Part shown: positions 6,904 to 13,637 of the stretch, piece by piece | Numbering within the stretch: the stretch's first letter is position 1 | Layout: every line of letters starts with the position of its first letter | Assembly (NCBI GenBank): GCA_021815935.1 | Contig: JAKAZH010000010.1 | Span: forward strand, 1 to 19,717 | Length of the DNA stretch: 19,717 nucleotides | Origin: Actinomycetes bacterium | GTDB taxonomy: Bacteria > Actinomycetota > Acidimicrobiia > Acidimicrobiales > Palsa-688 | Direction: 5' to 3' | The notes under the pieces: generated by a model | Told to the model about the DNA's origin: nothing | Database searches by the model: none | The model's input: the letters and a program-made list of their open reading frames with translations, nothing else | Program-made: the position numbers and the translations under genes

Positions 6904-8093
6904 GCGATCGTGTAGTTCCAGTCACCATGGAAGTCATGGCGCTCGAGAGGGACGGCGGCGAGCTCCTTGTCAGTGACCTTGGTGCCGGGCTCGTAGTGGT
7001 TGGTGTCGGCCTCGGCGCGGATCGTGAGGCCGGTGGCTGTCGTCGTCGCAGAGATCAGCTCGATGATCGTCCGGTAGGAGGTGAGCGGCCGTCCTCGCCA
7101 GTTCATCGAGACGAAGCTCCACATCTTGTGCTCGATCCGGTTCCACTTGCTCGTGCCGGGCGGGTAGTGGCAGACCGTGATGTCGAGACCGGTCTCCTTC
7201 GCCAGCTTGGCGAGCTCGAGCTTCCACAGGCGGGCCCGGTGGCCGTGCGAGCCTCCCCCGTCAGCGGTGATGAGCAGGCGCGTCGCCTTCGGGAAGCGTG
7301 CCCTCCCCATCTCGTTCCACCACCGCCTGATGGCCTCGACGGCGAACGTTGCCGTGTCGGCTGAATCGCCGACCGAGACCCACCCCTCCTCGTTGGCGAG
7401 GTCGTAGATCCCATAGGGGACAGCCCGGCCGAGCTCTTTATCGACGAAGTCGTGAACGTTCACCCGCACGGGATCTCCCGCCGTCTGGTACTCCCTGCCC
7501 TTGTTCGAGAACTCGCCGACCAGCACCTTCCTCTTCGTGTCGACCGAGATCACCGGCTGATCAGTCTCGACGAAGGACGTGGCCTGCTCGTTCAGGTAGT
7601 GGAACTGGGCATCGCGGTCGGGATGGGATGTGCCTTCCTTCTCCTTCGCCGGCGCCTGGAGGCTGTAGCCGAGAGACTTCAAGATCCTCCCCACCGTGTC
7701 GTCGGTGATGGCAAATCCCTGGCGGACGAGCTCTGCAGCCAGCTTCGCCGTGGACTTCGACGTCCAGCGCAACAGCGATATCGGGTTGCCCCGGGTCTCG
7801 GGGTTCACCAGCGCGTCGAGCGCTTCCAAGAGGCCGGGCTGCTTGATCTCCGCCTTGATGTCCCCACCGCCGACCGCACGTTGGCGAGGAGACGGCTCGA
7901 TCCCGGCGATCACCTCGCGCTCGGCCTTGATCACGGTATTGCGACTCATCCCCGAAGCCTCCGCCACCGCGGTCTTCCCGCCACGGCCGAGTCCCGACGC
8001 CATCGCTCCAGCGACGACACGGCGCTGCACCTCGTTCAGGTGCGGGAGGACCACCTCGAAGAATCGCGCGAGCTCCTCCCGGCTGGCCTCCAC
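6858..8093 (-). CDS. ISAzo13-family transposase, apparently intact
   Basis: The 411-residue product matches the ISAzo13-type DDE transposases in its blocks. An N-terminal helix-turn-helix region (TAVAEASGMSRNTV) is followed by a linker with NPISLLRWTSKS. The catalytic acids are Asp185 (ISVDTKRK), Asp278 (LLITADGGGSHG) and Glu321 (WNRIEHKMWSF). The C-terminus has NYTI. No internal stop or frameshift is seen, unlike the other transposases here, so this is probably the youngest insertion. The GTG at 8093 starts only about 6 nt inside the likely element end. The last ten residues (RLALGARRIH) and the TGA appear to be read from the antisense of the neighbouring nucleotidyltransferase gene, so the stop codon is borrowed. 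Confidence 0.85.
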   Translation of the reverse strand: MEASREELARFFEVVLPHLNEVQRRVVAGAMASGLGRGGKTAVAEASGMSRNTVIKAEREVIAGIEPSPRQRAVGGGDIKAEIKQPGLLEALDALVNPETRGNPISLLRWTSKSTAKLAAELVRQGFAITDDTVGRILKSLGYSLQAPAKEKEGTSHPDRDAQFHYLNEQATSFVETDQPVISVDTKRKVLVGEFSNKGREYQTAGDPVRVNVHDFVDKELGRAVPYGIYDLANEEGWVSVGDSADTATFAVEAIRRWWNEMGRARFPKATRLLITADGGGSHGHRARLWKLELAKLAKETGLDITVCHYPPGTSKWNRIEHKMWSFVSMNWRGRPLTSYRTIIELISATTTATGLTIRAEADTNHYEPGTKVTDKELAAVPLERHDFHGDWNYTIAHSNPRLALGARRIH

Positions 8094-8099
8094 ACCCTC
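6890..8099 (-). mobile_element. ISAzo13-like insertion sequence (approximate limits)
   Basis: GAGGGTTTG at 6890-6898 and GAGGGTGTGG read on the minus strand from 8099 form a short imperfect inverted repeat (8 of the first 9 bases) that brackets the transposase. No target duplication could be recognised, so both limits are uncertain by several bases. Confidence 0.45.
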
Positions 8100-8176
8100 A
8101 CTATACTACGCGCGCACTAAATATCGGTCGACCCCAACCATGAAGTTAGCGCAGCGTCGCCAACCGAGGCCTCGAC

Positions 8177-9634
8177 TCAGGTGGCGCCCCGCACCGCGCC
8201 TAGCAGGTCCCGGGCCAGTCCAGTGATGCGACGTCTGGCGGAGGGCACAATGAGTGTCAGCGCCGCAGGTAGGAACAGGATGGGGCGAAACACACCCGGC
8301 ACCGGCTGGAAGAACAAGATCGGAGCGAAGATGGCTACCCAGGCCATCGTGTAGCCTACCCGATAGGCTACGATCTGGTACGTGGCGTACACCACGATGC
8401 CTGAGCCGATCTGACAGCAAAGGAACGCGTAGGTGTATCCCCTAGGGCCGAGGGAACCTGTGAGCCAGATACTGGTGGGGAAGAGTATGAGGCCCATGGC
8501 AAGTTGGCCCATGGCTACGGTCAAGTTGCGTCCCTTGGCGTACAGGAGTGACTGTGGTACCAGGGTGGTGGCGTTGACCAGTGCGGCCAAGGCCAGAACT
8601 GGAAAGTAGGTCGTGACAGTAGTCCACGACTTGCCGAGTAGGGGGGGCACCAGCGCGGCCGACACGATTCCGAATCCACTGAGAACTGATCCGAAGGCAA
8701 CCACCTGCAACACCGTGGTTTCCTCAACCGTGCGACGGGTGCGTTCGAGGTTGCCCGCCAGTCGGCCGAAGGCAACCGTGGACAGGCGCCATGCCGCCTG
8801 ATTGACGAAGCCAAGAGCGGTGAGGATCCGCTGCGTGACGTTGACGTAGCCTACGCCGGACGGGCCGTAGTAGTGCCCGACCACCAGGGGATTGGCCAGA
8901 CCGATCAAGCCTGTGAGGGATCCAGTGAGGGCATAGCTCGCCCCGAACTCAAGCAACTGTCGCAGTTCGCACCGATCCCAAGCTATTCGCGGGACGGTGC
9001 GACACAGGCGCAGGCTGGCGACGAAGAGGAAGCCCTGCCAGGCTATGAAACCGAGGGTGGGTGCCATGGCGCCCCGGCCCAGCGCAGCCAGCGGGGCTGC
9101 GACTCCATAGAGCACGCAGTCGCCGCCAAGCTCCATGATTGCCATACGGCGGTAGTCCAGGCGCCGCTCCAACCGGGCCTGAGCCGGCGCCCAGCAGACG
9201 TTCAGCGGTACCGACAACAGCAGTACCCGAAGAACCGAGAAGTAAGGGGGTGGCGCCGAGAAGGCGGCGATGATATAGGTAACCGCAATCCCGAGCCCGG
9301 TGCCGACGACGCTGATCAGGAGTAGGAGGGTGAAGGTCGTGTCATAAGTGGCGCGATCCGGTTCCTCTGAGCGGCGGATCAAGTAGACCTCAGAACCCAT
9401 CTGACAGAGGTTGGTCAGGAACAAGACGAAGGCCAGTGCGCTGGCGTACAGACCGAACTCATAAGGTCCGATCAGGCGGGTCACCACCAGCATCCCGCCC
9501 AATCTCAGCACCGTCCCGACACCGCCACGGACCATCAGCAGCAGGCCACCGCGCATACCGGCCGAGCGGAGACTGGGCTGCTCCTCTCCGGTTGGGGCGT
9601 CTAAGCCTTCTGCAGACTCCCCTTCACCTGTCAT
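8177..9634 (-). CDS. Polysaccharide flippase, Wzx/PST type (MOP superfamily)
   Basis: The 485-residue product has a short acidic cytosolic N-terminus and then about twelve or more hydrophobic segments over its whole length. Family-typical elements near the start are GGLLLMVRGGVGTVLRLGGM and TRLIGPYEFGLYA (the LxPxxFGxxA pattern of the polysaccharide synthesis/export group). A central amphipathic part follows (FGASYALTGSLTGLIG, then YYGPSGVGYVNVTQRI). Members flip undecaprenyl-linked glycan units across the cytoplasmic membrane. The ATG at 9634 is directly preceded by an in-frame TTG. No strong ribosome site is seen. It points the same way as the glycosyltransferases further right but is separated from them by intron debris and the deacetylase, so it probably belongs to the same locus and has been physically split off. 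Confidence 0.9.
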   Translation of the reverse strand: MTGEGESAEGLDAPTGEEQPSLRSAGMRGGLLLMVRGGVGTVLRLGGMLVVTRLIGPYEFGLYASALAFVLFLTNLCQMGSEVYLIRRSEEPDRATYDTTFTLLLLISVVGTGLGIAVTYIIAAFSAPPPYFSVLRVLLLSVPLNVCWAPAQARLERRLDYRRMAIMELGGDCVLYGVAAPLAALGRGAMAPTLGFIAWQGFLFVASLRLCRTVPRIAWDRCELRQLLEFGASYALTGSLTGLIGLANPLVVGHYYGPSGVGYVNVTQRILTALGFVNQAAWRLSTVAFGRLAGNLERTRRTVEETTVLQVVAFGSVLSGFGIVSAALVPPLLGKSWTTVTTYFPVLALAALVNATTLVPQSLLYAKGRNLTVAMGQLAMGLILFPTSIWLTGSLGPRGYTYAFLCCQIGSGIVVYATYQIVAYRVGYTMAWVAIFAPILFFQPVPGVFRPILFLPAALTLIVPSARRRITGLARDLLGAVRGAT

Positions 9635-9644
9635 CAAGCAGATG

Positions 9645-9872
9645 CTACTCAGCGCATCCTCTCACGACCTCACGCACATCTCTGTAGTTGCACTCGCGGT
9701 GCAAGAGCGCGTAGATCGATTTCTCCCCCACCACATCACACAACCGGTCCATGTCGTTGAGCGCGCTCGGCTGGCGGTCCGCCATCCCCAAGCTCACCGT
9801 GCACCCCGAAACCACAATCCAGTGCCTGCAATTCTCGCAGACCAGCGCCACCACGTGACAGTCTCCCGTCAT
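9645..9872 (-). CDS. Uncertain Cys-containing small ORF upstream of the flippase
   Basis: This 75-residue frame ends 8 nt before the flippase ATG. It contains five Cys, including a CENC pair, and reads with mostly G/C third codon positions (roughly four in five codons), which favours coding. Against it, the first eight or so codons lie in the remnant of a group II intron domain V, so that start is probably not original. No family was recognised. It may be the 3' part of an older gene fused to intron debris, or simply an open frame. Confidence 0.35.
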   Translation of the reverse strand: MTGDCHVVALVCENCRHWIVVSGCTVSLGMADRQPSALNDMDRLCDVVGEKSIYALLHRECNYRDVREVVRGCAE

Positions 9873-9879
9873 ACGGCTC
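9853..9879 (-). ncRNA. Group II intron domain V remnant, 3' strand missing
   Basis: The minus strand reads GAGCCGTATGACGG-GAGA-CTGTCACGT. This is the 5' strand, tetraloop region and part of the 3' strand of a bacterial group II intron domain V. The expected closing ACGGTTC is replaced by unrelated sequence, so the ribozyme core is incomplete. The reverse transcriptase stop codon overlaps it, as in many bacterial introns. Confidence 0.6.
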
Positions 9880-10085
9880 TTGCAGTCCGACCGGTAGCGG
9901 CGATCAGGTGCCAGTGAGCGAATAGGCGTGGCTCTCGGCGCCGGACCGAGCTTAACCATTCCCACGCTCGACCTGGTCGGCGTCGAAACGTTTGCGCTTC
10001 CTCATGGCCCAGCGGACGAGATGCTCGTCGATGCGCTTAGCCACGAAATACAACTTCGAGCGGTAGAAGCGCCCGGTTGCGGTAG
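9869..10085 (-). pseudogene. Group II intron reverse transcriptase/maturase, C-terminal fragment
   Basis: The minus strand encodes GRFYRSKLYFVAKRIDEHLV and RWAMRKRKRF, then after a one-base frame change near 9980 RAWEWLSSVRRREP and LFAHWHLIAATGRTARAV followed by TGA. These are the thumb/X (maturase) and terminal blocks of bacterial group II intron proteins, in the right order and directly upstream of domain V. Similarity begins abruptly at GRFYRS, with unrelated coding before it. The catalytic YADD part is absent. It is therefore a fragment with a frameshift and cannot support splicing or mobility. Confidence 0.75.
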
Positions 10086-10199
10086 GGACCGTCCCCACCT
10101 CTCGGGGACCAGGACCCGGTATGCCTGAGCGACCAGCGCCTCGCCGGCGCGGTCGAAGACGCACTCCACGGCGACAGCCCGCTCAGCCGGTGCCGCCAT
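10086..10199 (-). pseudogene. Truncated partner gene overlapping the RHH gene
   Basis: An ATG at 10199 lies inside the end of the ribbon-helix-helix gene (overlap 10183-10199). It opens MAAPAERAVAVECVFDRAGE and ALVAQAYRVLVPER. After about 36 residues the sequence joins the intron reverse transcriptase fragment in another frame, and the open frame runs out at 10002. The overlapping-start arrangement implies a two-gene, translationally coupled unit whose second member has been cut. I recognise no domain in it. Confidence 0.45.
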
Positions 10200-10521
10200 G
10201 GTGACGCTCCAAGAACTCCGAGATGGCCTGGCTGACCACCGACGAGATGCTCTGGCCGGTGGCCGCCGCCGCCCGGCGCACCCGGCGAACCAGGATCGCC
10301 GGCAACTTGACCGTGAAGACGACCTTGCGGGCCGGGATATCCATCTCGCCTTCGTGCCGGGCTCGGTCCACGTAGCGTCGGGCCTGGCGCTCGGAGAGCC
10401 GGTAGCGCCGAGCCAGGTCTCGGGTGGCGTCGGGAACGTCCAGACCGCCATCCAGCAGCTCGAGCGCGGCGTTGACCCGTTTGGCGACCTGCTCGGCCCG
10501 AGCCCGGCGTCCTTCCGGCAT
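10183..10521 (-). CDS. HTH plus ribbon-helix-helix DNA-binding protein
   Basis: The 112-residue product has two DNA-binding-like parts. Residues about 29-55 (DVPDATRDLARRYRLSERQA and on to RRYVDRA) look like a helix-turn-helix. Residues about 66-106 have a beta strand KVVFTVKLP and two helices (ILVRRVRRAAAATGQSISSV, then VSQAISEFLERH) like CopG/MetJ ribbon-helix-helix repressors. Such proteins often autoregulate as toxin-antitoxin antitoxins or control mobile elements. The following gene starts inside this one (4-codon overlap) but is truncated. The ATG at 10521 has AAGG about 13 nt upstream, a weak ribosome site. It lies between two fragments of one intron reverse transcriptase, so it probably arrived with a mobile unit. 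Toxin-antitoxin status is not shown. Confidence 0.65.
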   Translation of the reverse strand: MPEGRRARAEQVAKRVNAALELLDGGLDVPDATRDLARRYRLSERQARRYVDRARHEGEMDIPARKVVFTVKLPAILVRRVRRAAAATGQSISSVVSQAISEFLERHHGGTG

Positions 10522-10593
10522 GACACTTAGATACTACCTTGAGCGTCCACGCCCAATGGTGGACCCTCGTCGCCGGCTTCCCCAGAGGTTCTC

Positions 10594-10634
10594 GCCTCGT
10601 CGATAGACGAGGCCGACCTCGAACTCGAAGTTCG
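10594..10634. other. Two adjacent perfect hairpins
   Basis: GCCTCGTC (10594-10601) pairs with GACGAGGC (10606-10613) around a GATA loop. Six bases later, CGAACT (10620-10625) pairs with AGTTCG (10629-10634) around CGA. They fall in the gap between the intron reverse transcriptase fragment at 10657-10757 and the RHH gene. They could be part of the intruding mobile unit or a regulatory RNA structure. Confidence 0.45.
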
Positions 10635-10656
10635 CTGTTGCGTTGGGGGAGCCGCC

Positions 10657-10757
10657 GAACCTCCCTGCGGTGTGCCCTCCGGTGTCTCTGACCAGCTCCC
10701 GTCCTCGATCGCTCCTGCTGCCAACCACTGGCGGATCAAGCGCAGAACACGCCCGAT
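10657..10757 (-). pseudogene. Group II intron reverse transcriptase, central fragment
   Basis: The minus strand reads IGRVLRLIRQWLAAGAIEDG then SWSETPEGTPQGG. This matches the region just before and including the TPQGG motif of group II intron reverse transcriptases (usually RRWL-AG-ED, then GTPQGG and SPLLAN). Similarity stops right after PQGG on one side and at a TAG (10758-10760) on the other. Together with 9869-10085 it represents the same type of gene in the same orientation, with the YADD-containing middle missing and 570 bp of other sequence in its place. Confidence 0.7.
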
Positions 10758-10795
10758 CTAGATGGTGATTGGATAGTTGGTAGCATCAGCGCGGC

Positions 10796-11491
10796 ATGGT
10801 CGCAGCTACCCCGGTGTCCCGGACCTCCAGCTATCTCGGGTGGCTCGGTACACTCCCGAAGCGAGGTGCTCGCCGGGCATCGGGAGCACGCAAGCATCTC
10901 ACCCCCGGTCACCGGCTAGTGGCCCTAACTTTCGACGATGGACCGGATTGGCAGTTCACCCCCGCTATCCTCGATGTGCTGCGAGAGGCTCACGTCCCTG
11001 CCACCTTCTTCATGGTGGGGCGGCGCGCCCGCCAGTTCCCCGACGTTGCCCGCCGGGTCGTGGACGAAGGTCACGCGGTAGGGTCGCATTCCGATGGTCA
11101 TCCTGACATGTGGGCACTCTCGGCGCGAGCCGCCATGGCCGAGTACATCGCCGGACGCCGGGAGGTCGAGTCAGTGGTGGGCCGGCCAGTGACCCTTTTT
11201 CGGCCGCCCAATACTGCGATTCCCCCGGCCCATGCTCCGGCGCTCCGCTTCTCCCGGCTGCGGCCATGGGTGGTGTCGCTTGATTCCCTGGACTGGCAGC
11301 CGGGTGCCACAAGCGAAAGCATCGCTGGCAACGTGGCAAATCCGAGAGATGGAGAGGTCATCCTCTTTCACGACGGCCTCGAAGGTGCGCTCAGCCAATC
11401 TGCTGAGGACCGGTCAGCGACCGTGGAAGCCCTGCCGCTCGTGATCGAGGCCATTCGCAGACGGGGTTTCGGTTTCAGTCGCTTGTACTAG
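10796..11491 (+). CDS. Polysaccharide deacetylase (NodB homology, CE4-like)
   Basis: The 231-residue product shows the NodB motifs in order: TFDDGPD (45-51, catalytic base and metal Asp), GSHSDGH (96-102, His98 and His102 as metal ligands), RPPN (136-139), SLDSLDW (161-167) and ILFHDG (189-194, His192). CE4 enzymes remove N- or O-acetyl groups from polysaccharides such as peptidoglycan, chitin-like or exopolysaccharide chains. Motif 3 ends in Asn where an aromatic residue or His is more usual. The N-terminus is basic but lacks a clear signal peptide or membrane helix, so its location is uncertain. It is the only + strand gene of the glycan locus. Its end overlaps the convergent GT4 gene by 17 nt. 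No good promoter or ribosome site was identified. Confidence 0.9.
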   Translation: MVAATPVSRTSSYLGWLGTLPKRGARRASGARKHLTPGHRLVALTFDDGPDWQFTPAILDVLREAHVPATFFMVGRRARQFPDVARRVVDEGHAVGSHSDGHPDMWALSARAAMAEYIAGRREVESVVGRPVTLFRPPNTAIPPAHAPALRFSRLRPWVVSLDSLDWQPGATSESIAGNVANPRDGEVILFHDGLEGALSQSAEDRSATVEALPLVIEAIRRRGFGFSRLY

Positions 11492-12599
11492 CGACCAGGC
11501 CCGTTTCGTCACGACCGAGTAGTTCGGCGTACAGGCGCACGTAGTCGCTCACCATCCGCCCAGTGCCGAACCGCTCCAACGCCCGCTCCCGCCCGGCCCG
11601 ACCCATGCGCCGGCGTAGTTCGGCGTCGTCTGCCAACCGGCCCAGAGCGACGCCGAGGGAACGGGGATCACCAGGCTCAACCAGGAAACCGGTCCATCCG
11701 TCGACAACGGCCTCGCTCACGCTGCCGACGTCGGTGGCCACCACCGGTAGACCCCGCATCATGGACTCGAGTACCGACAGGGGGAGACCCTCGGCACGTG
11801 ACGGCAATACGAAGATATCCGAATCCGTGAGTACGGCGGCCGGGTCGGTCCAACCAAGGAATTGGAACCGGTCGGCCACCCCCAGCGACTCAGCCCGTCG
11901 GATCAACAGCTCCCTGTCGGGACCATCGCCCCCTACCCGGAAGCGGACCTCCGGCAGGTTCGGGGCAGCATCGATGAGTACGTCGAGGCCTTTGAGGTAA
12001 TCGAGCCGGGCCAGCGTGGCAATCGTGACCGGGCCGCCTCCTTCGATAGTCCGGGGTATCGGCCCCGGGTCGACCACGCCATTTCGGATTGCGGTTATCG
12101 ATCCAGTGGCCAGGCGGGCCCACGTCTCGATCGTCTTCGCCACTGAATCTCCGACTGCGACGTGGGCGTCGGTCGATAGTTCCAGGACGCGCTTGATGTA
12201 TCGGCTGTGAAGGGATGCAGGATGAAGCGCGGAATGCTCTATGACGACCACGGTCAGCCCCCGCACAGTCGCGGCTGCAACGAGGGCCGCCCGCCCCGCG
12301 TAAGCCGACGGGAGAGAGATCTGCACCATCTCGAGCCGCAGCTCGACCATGGTCTGACGGTGTTCGATGATCGAGCGCAGGTCACGCAACCCTGATGGCG
12401 GCCGCAGTCGCTTCAGCAGGGCCCGCCCCGAGGCCGCGGCAAGACGGTTGACCACGTGCTCATCGACTCCGATTACGACCGGCTCGATCCAATCAGGTAA
12501 CCGGGCCAACAGGGTAGCGGTAGCAATCTCCGCCCCCCCCCACGATTTGGCATCACAATAGAATCCGACACGAGCCCGGCGGGCGCTCTCTCCGCTCAA
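11475..12599 (-). CDS. Glycosyltransferase, GT4 family (GT-B fold)
   Basis: About 374 residues with the two Rossmann-like halves of GT-B retaining enzymes. The N-terminal SWGGAEIATATLL glycine loop is near residue 20-32. The C-terminal half has NGVVDPGP, VTIATLARLDYLKGLDVLI, GGDGPDRELL and the E-x7-E nucleotide-sugar motif EGLPLSVLE (Glu270 and Glu278), followed by GLPVVATDVG. Members transfer sugars from nucleotide donors to lipid-linked acceptors at the inner membrane face. I chose the TTG at 12599, 10 nt after the upstream GT2 stop, with AGGA about 13 nt before it. An ATG at 12671 in the same frame would add 24 low-complexity residues and overlap that gene by 62 nt. It is the last gene of the minus-strand cluster. 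Confidence 0.9.
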   Translation of the reverse strand: MSGESARRARVGFYCDAKSWGGAEIATATLLARLPDWIEPVVIGVDEHVVNRLAAASGRALLKRLRPPSGLRDLRSIIEHRQTMVELRLEMVQISLPSAYAGRAALVAAATVRGLTVVVIEHSALHPASLHSRYIKRVLELSTDAHVAVGDSVAKTIETWARLATGSITAIRNGVVDPGPIPRTIEGGGPVTIATLARLDYLKGLDVLIDAAPNLPEVRFRVGGDGPDRELLIRRAESLGVADRFQFLGWTDPAAVLTDSDIFVLPSRAEGLPLSVLESMMRGLPVVATDVGSVSEAVVDGWTGFLVEPGDPRSLGVALGRLADDAELRRRMGRAGRERALERFGTGRMVSDYVRLYAELLGRDETGLVASTSD

Positions 12600-12609
12600 T
12601 GGACGTAAG

Positions 12610-13599
12610 CTATCCTCGCAGGGCTTCGAGCCAGACTGGGACCTCCTGCCGCCAGGCAAGAGGAATGGCATCGCGGCGCTTCAGGTCCCACCTGCGCAGC
12701 ATTGTGTTCGGCGCAACCGCTGCCGCTGCCGCTCGCTTGACGGCCCCGAGACCGTCGCCATAACCAACTTGCTTGACGAACTGCCATAGCCCTTTCCACC
12801 TGTGGCCGCTGAGCAACTCTATCTCTGCTTGGGCCCGAAGCAGATTGGAGCGGTTGAGGCGCACTCCCCGAGCCCGCCTCTCGGCATCGTACCGGCGCGC
12901 GATGACGGCCACATCGTGCTGGTAGCGGGGTGAATGGCTCGACATGTTCTGGCTGTGCTGCAGGATCGCGACGAGCGGACGGTCCACCGTCACTACAGGG
13001 CCAGCCAGGGCGAACCGGATCCACATCTCCCAGTCTTCACCCCATCTCAGCGCCGTGTCGAAGTCGCCGAGCTGGCGCAGTCTCTTCGAGCGGACCACCA
13101 CCGCCGAGGCGCTAGCCGGCAAGGCGTTGTACTGAAGCACCAGGTCGGCGATATCACCCGACTTGGGAGGCTGGTAGGCCCGCACCAGATCCAGCTGGGA
13201 GTTCACCCACACCGTCCCGCAACCACACCAGTCGGTCGCCGGATCGGCCTCGAATGCAGCCAGCTGCGCAGCCAGCTTGTCCGGGGCCCACATGTCGTCG
13301 TCATCACAGAACGCCGTGTAGGGGGCGGTTGCCAGGGCGATACCGGCGTTGCGGGCCGCCGGTAGACCCTTGGGCGTCTCATGGCGCACCACTCTGACCC
13401 GCCGGTCAGCAATGGAACCCAGCATTTCCGCCGTGCCGTCGTGCGATCCCTCGTCAACAACAATCACCTCGAGGTCGACACCGGTTTGACCCAGTACCGT
13501 CTGAAGAGTGCGGCGCAAATAGCTCAGCCGGTTCCGAGTTGGGATTATCACCGATACCGTGGGGCACAGGGGGCCAACCGGCTGTCCGTCGGTGCTCAC
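12610..13599 (-). CDS. Glycosyltransferase, GT2 family
   Basis: The 329-residue product is a GT-A inverting enzyme. VSVIIPTRNR is at residues 15-24 and VVDEGSHDGT at 47-56. The metal-binding acidic motif CDDDD spans 98-102, and GEDWEMW (Glu188, Asp189) is the likely catalytic-base region. The variant DEGSHDG replaces the more usual DDGSTDG. The C-terminal 110 residues are basic and helical without a clear membrane segment. The GTG start has GGAGG three bases upstream, a close but strong ribosome site. It lies between the A-IPT-A' surface protein (38-nt gap) and the GT4 gene (10-nt gap), so co-transcription is likely. Donor and acceptor sugars cannot be read from the sequence. Confidence 0.9.
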   Translation of the reverse strand: MSTDGQPVGPLCPTVSVIIPTRNRLSYLRRTLQTVLGQTGVDLEVIVVDEGSHDGTAEMLGSIADRRVRVVRHETPKGLPAARNAGIALATAPYTAFCDDDDMWAPDKLAAQLAAFEADPATDWCGCGTVWVNSQLDLVRAYQPPKSGDIADLVLQYNALPASASAVVVRSKRLRQLGDFDTALRWGEDWEMWIRFALAGPVVTVDRPLVAILQHSQNMSSHSPRYQHDVAVIARRYDAERRARGVRLNRSNLLRAQAEIELLSGHRWKGLWQFVKQVGYGDGLGAVKRAAAAAVAPNTMLRRWDLKRRDAIPLAWRQEVPVWLEALRG

Positions 13600-13637
13600 C
13601 TACCTCCGTTCCGACGTCGAAACATAGCCCCGCCCCC

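Noticed and set aside
7452..8120. A 222-residue + strand frame opposite the ISAzo13-type transposase
   Set aside because: The minus frame has all three catalytic acids and a helix-turn-helix. The + frame has no motif.
8165..8174. CGAGGCCTCG palindrome after the flippase as a terminator
   Set aside because: It is a 10-bp perfect palindrome without a loop or T run, too short to support the call.
9880..9965. N-terminal part of a 106-residue frame starting at 9965
   Set aside because: In another frame this stretch encodes the end of an intron reverse transcriptase (RAWEWL, LFAHWHL, TARAV), so the long start is not real.
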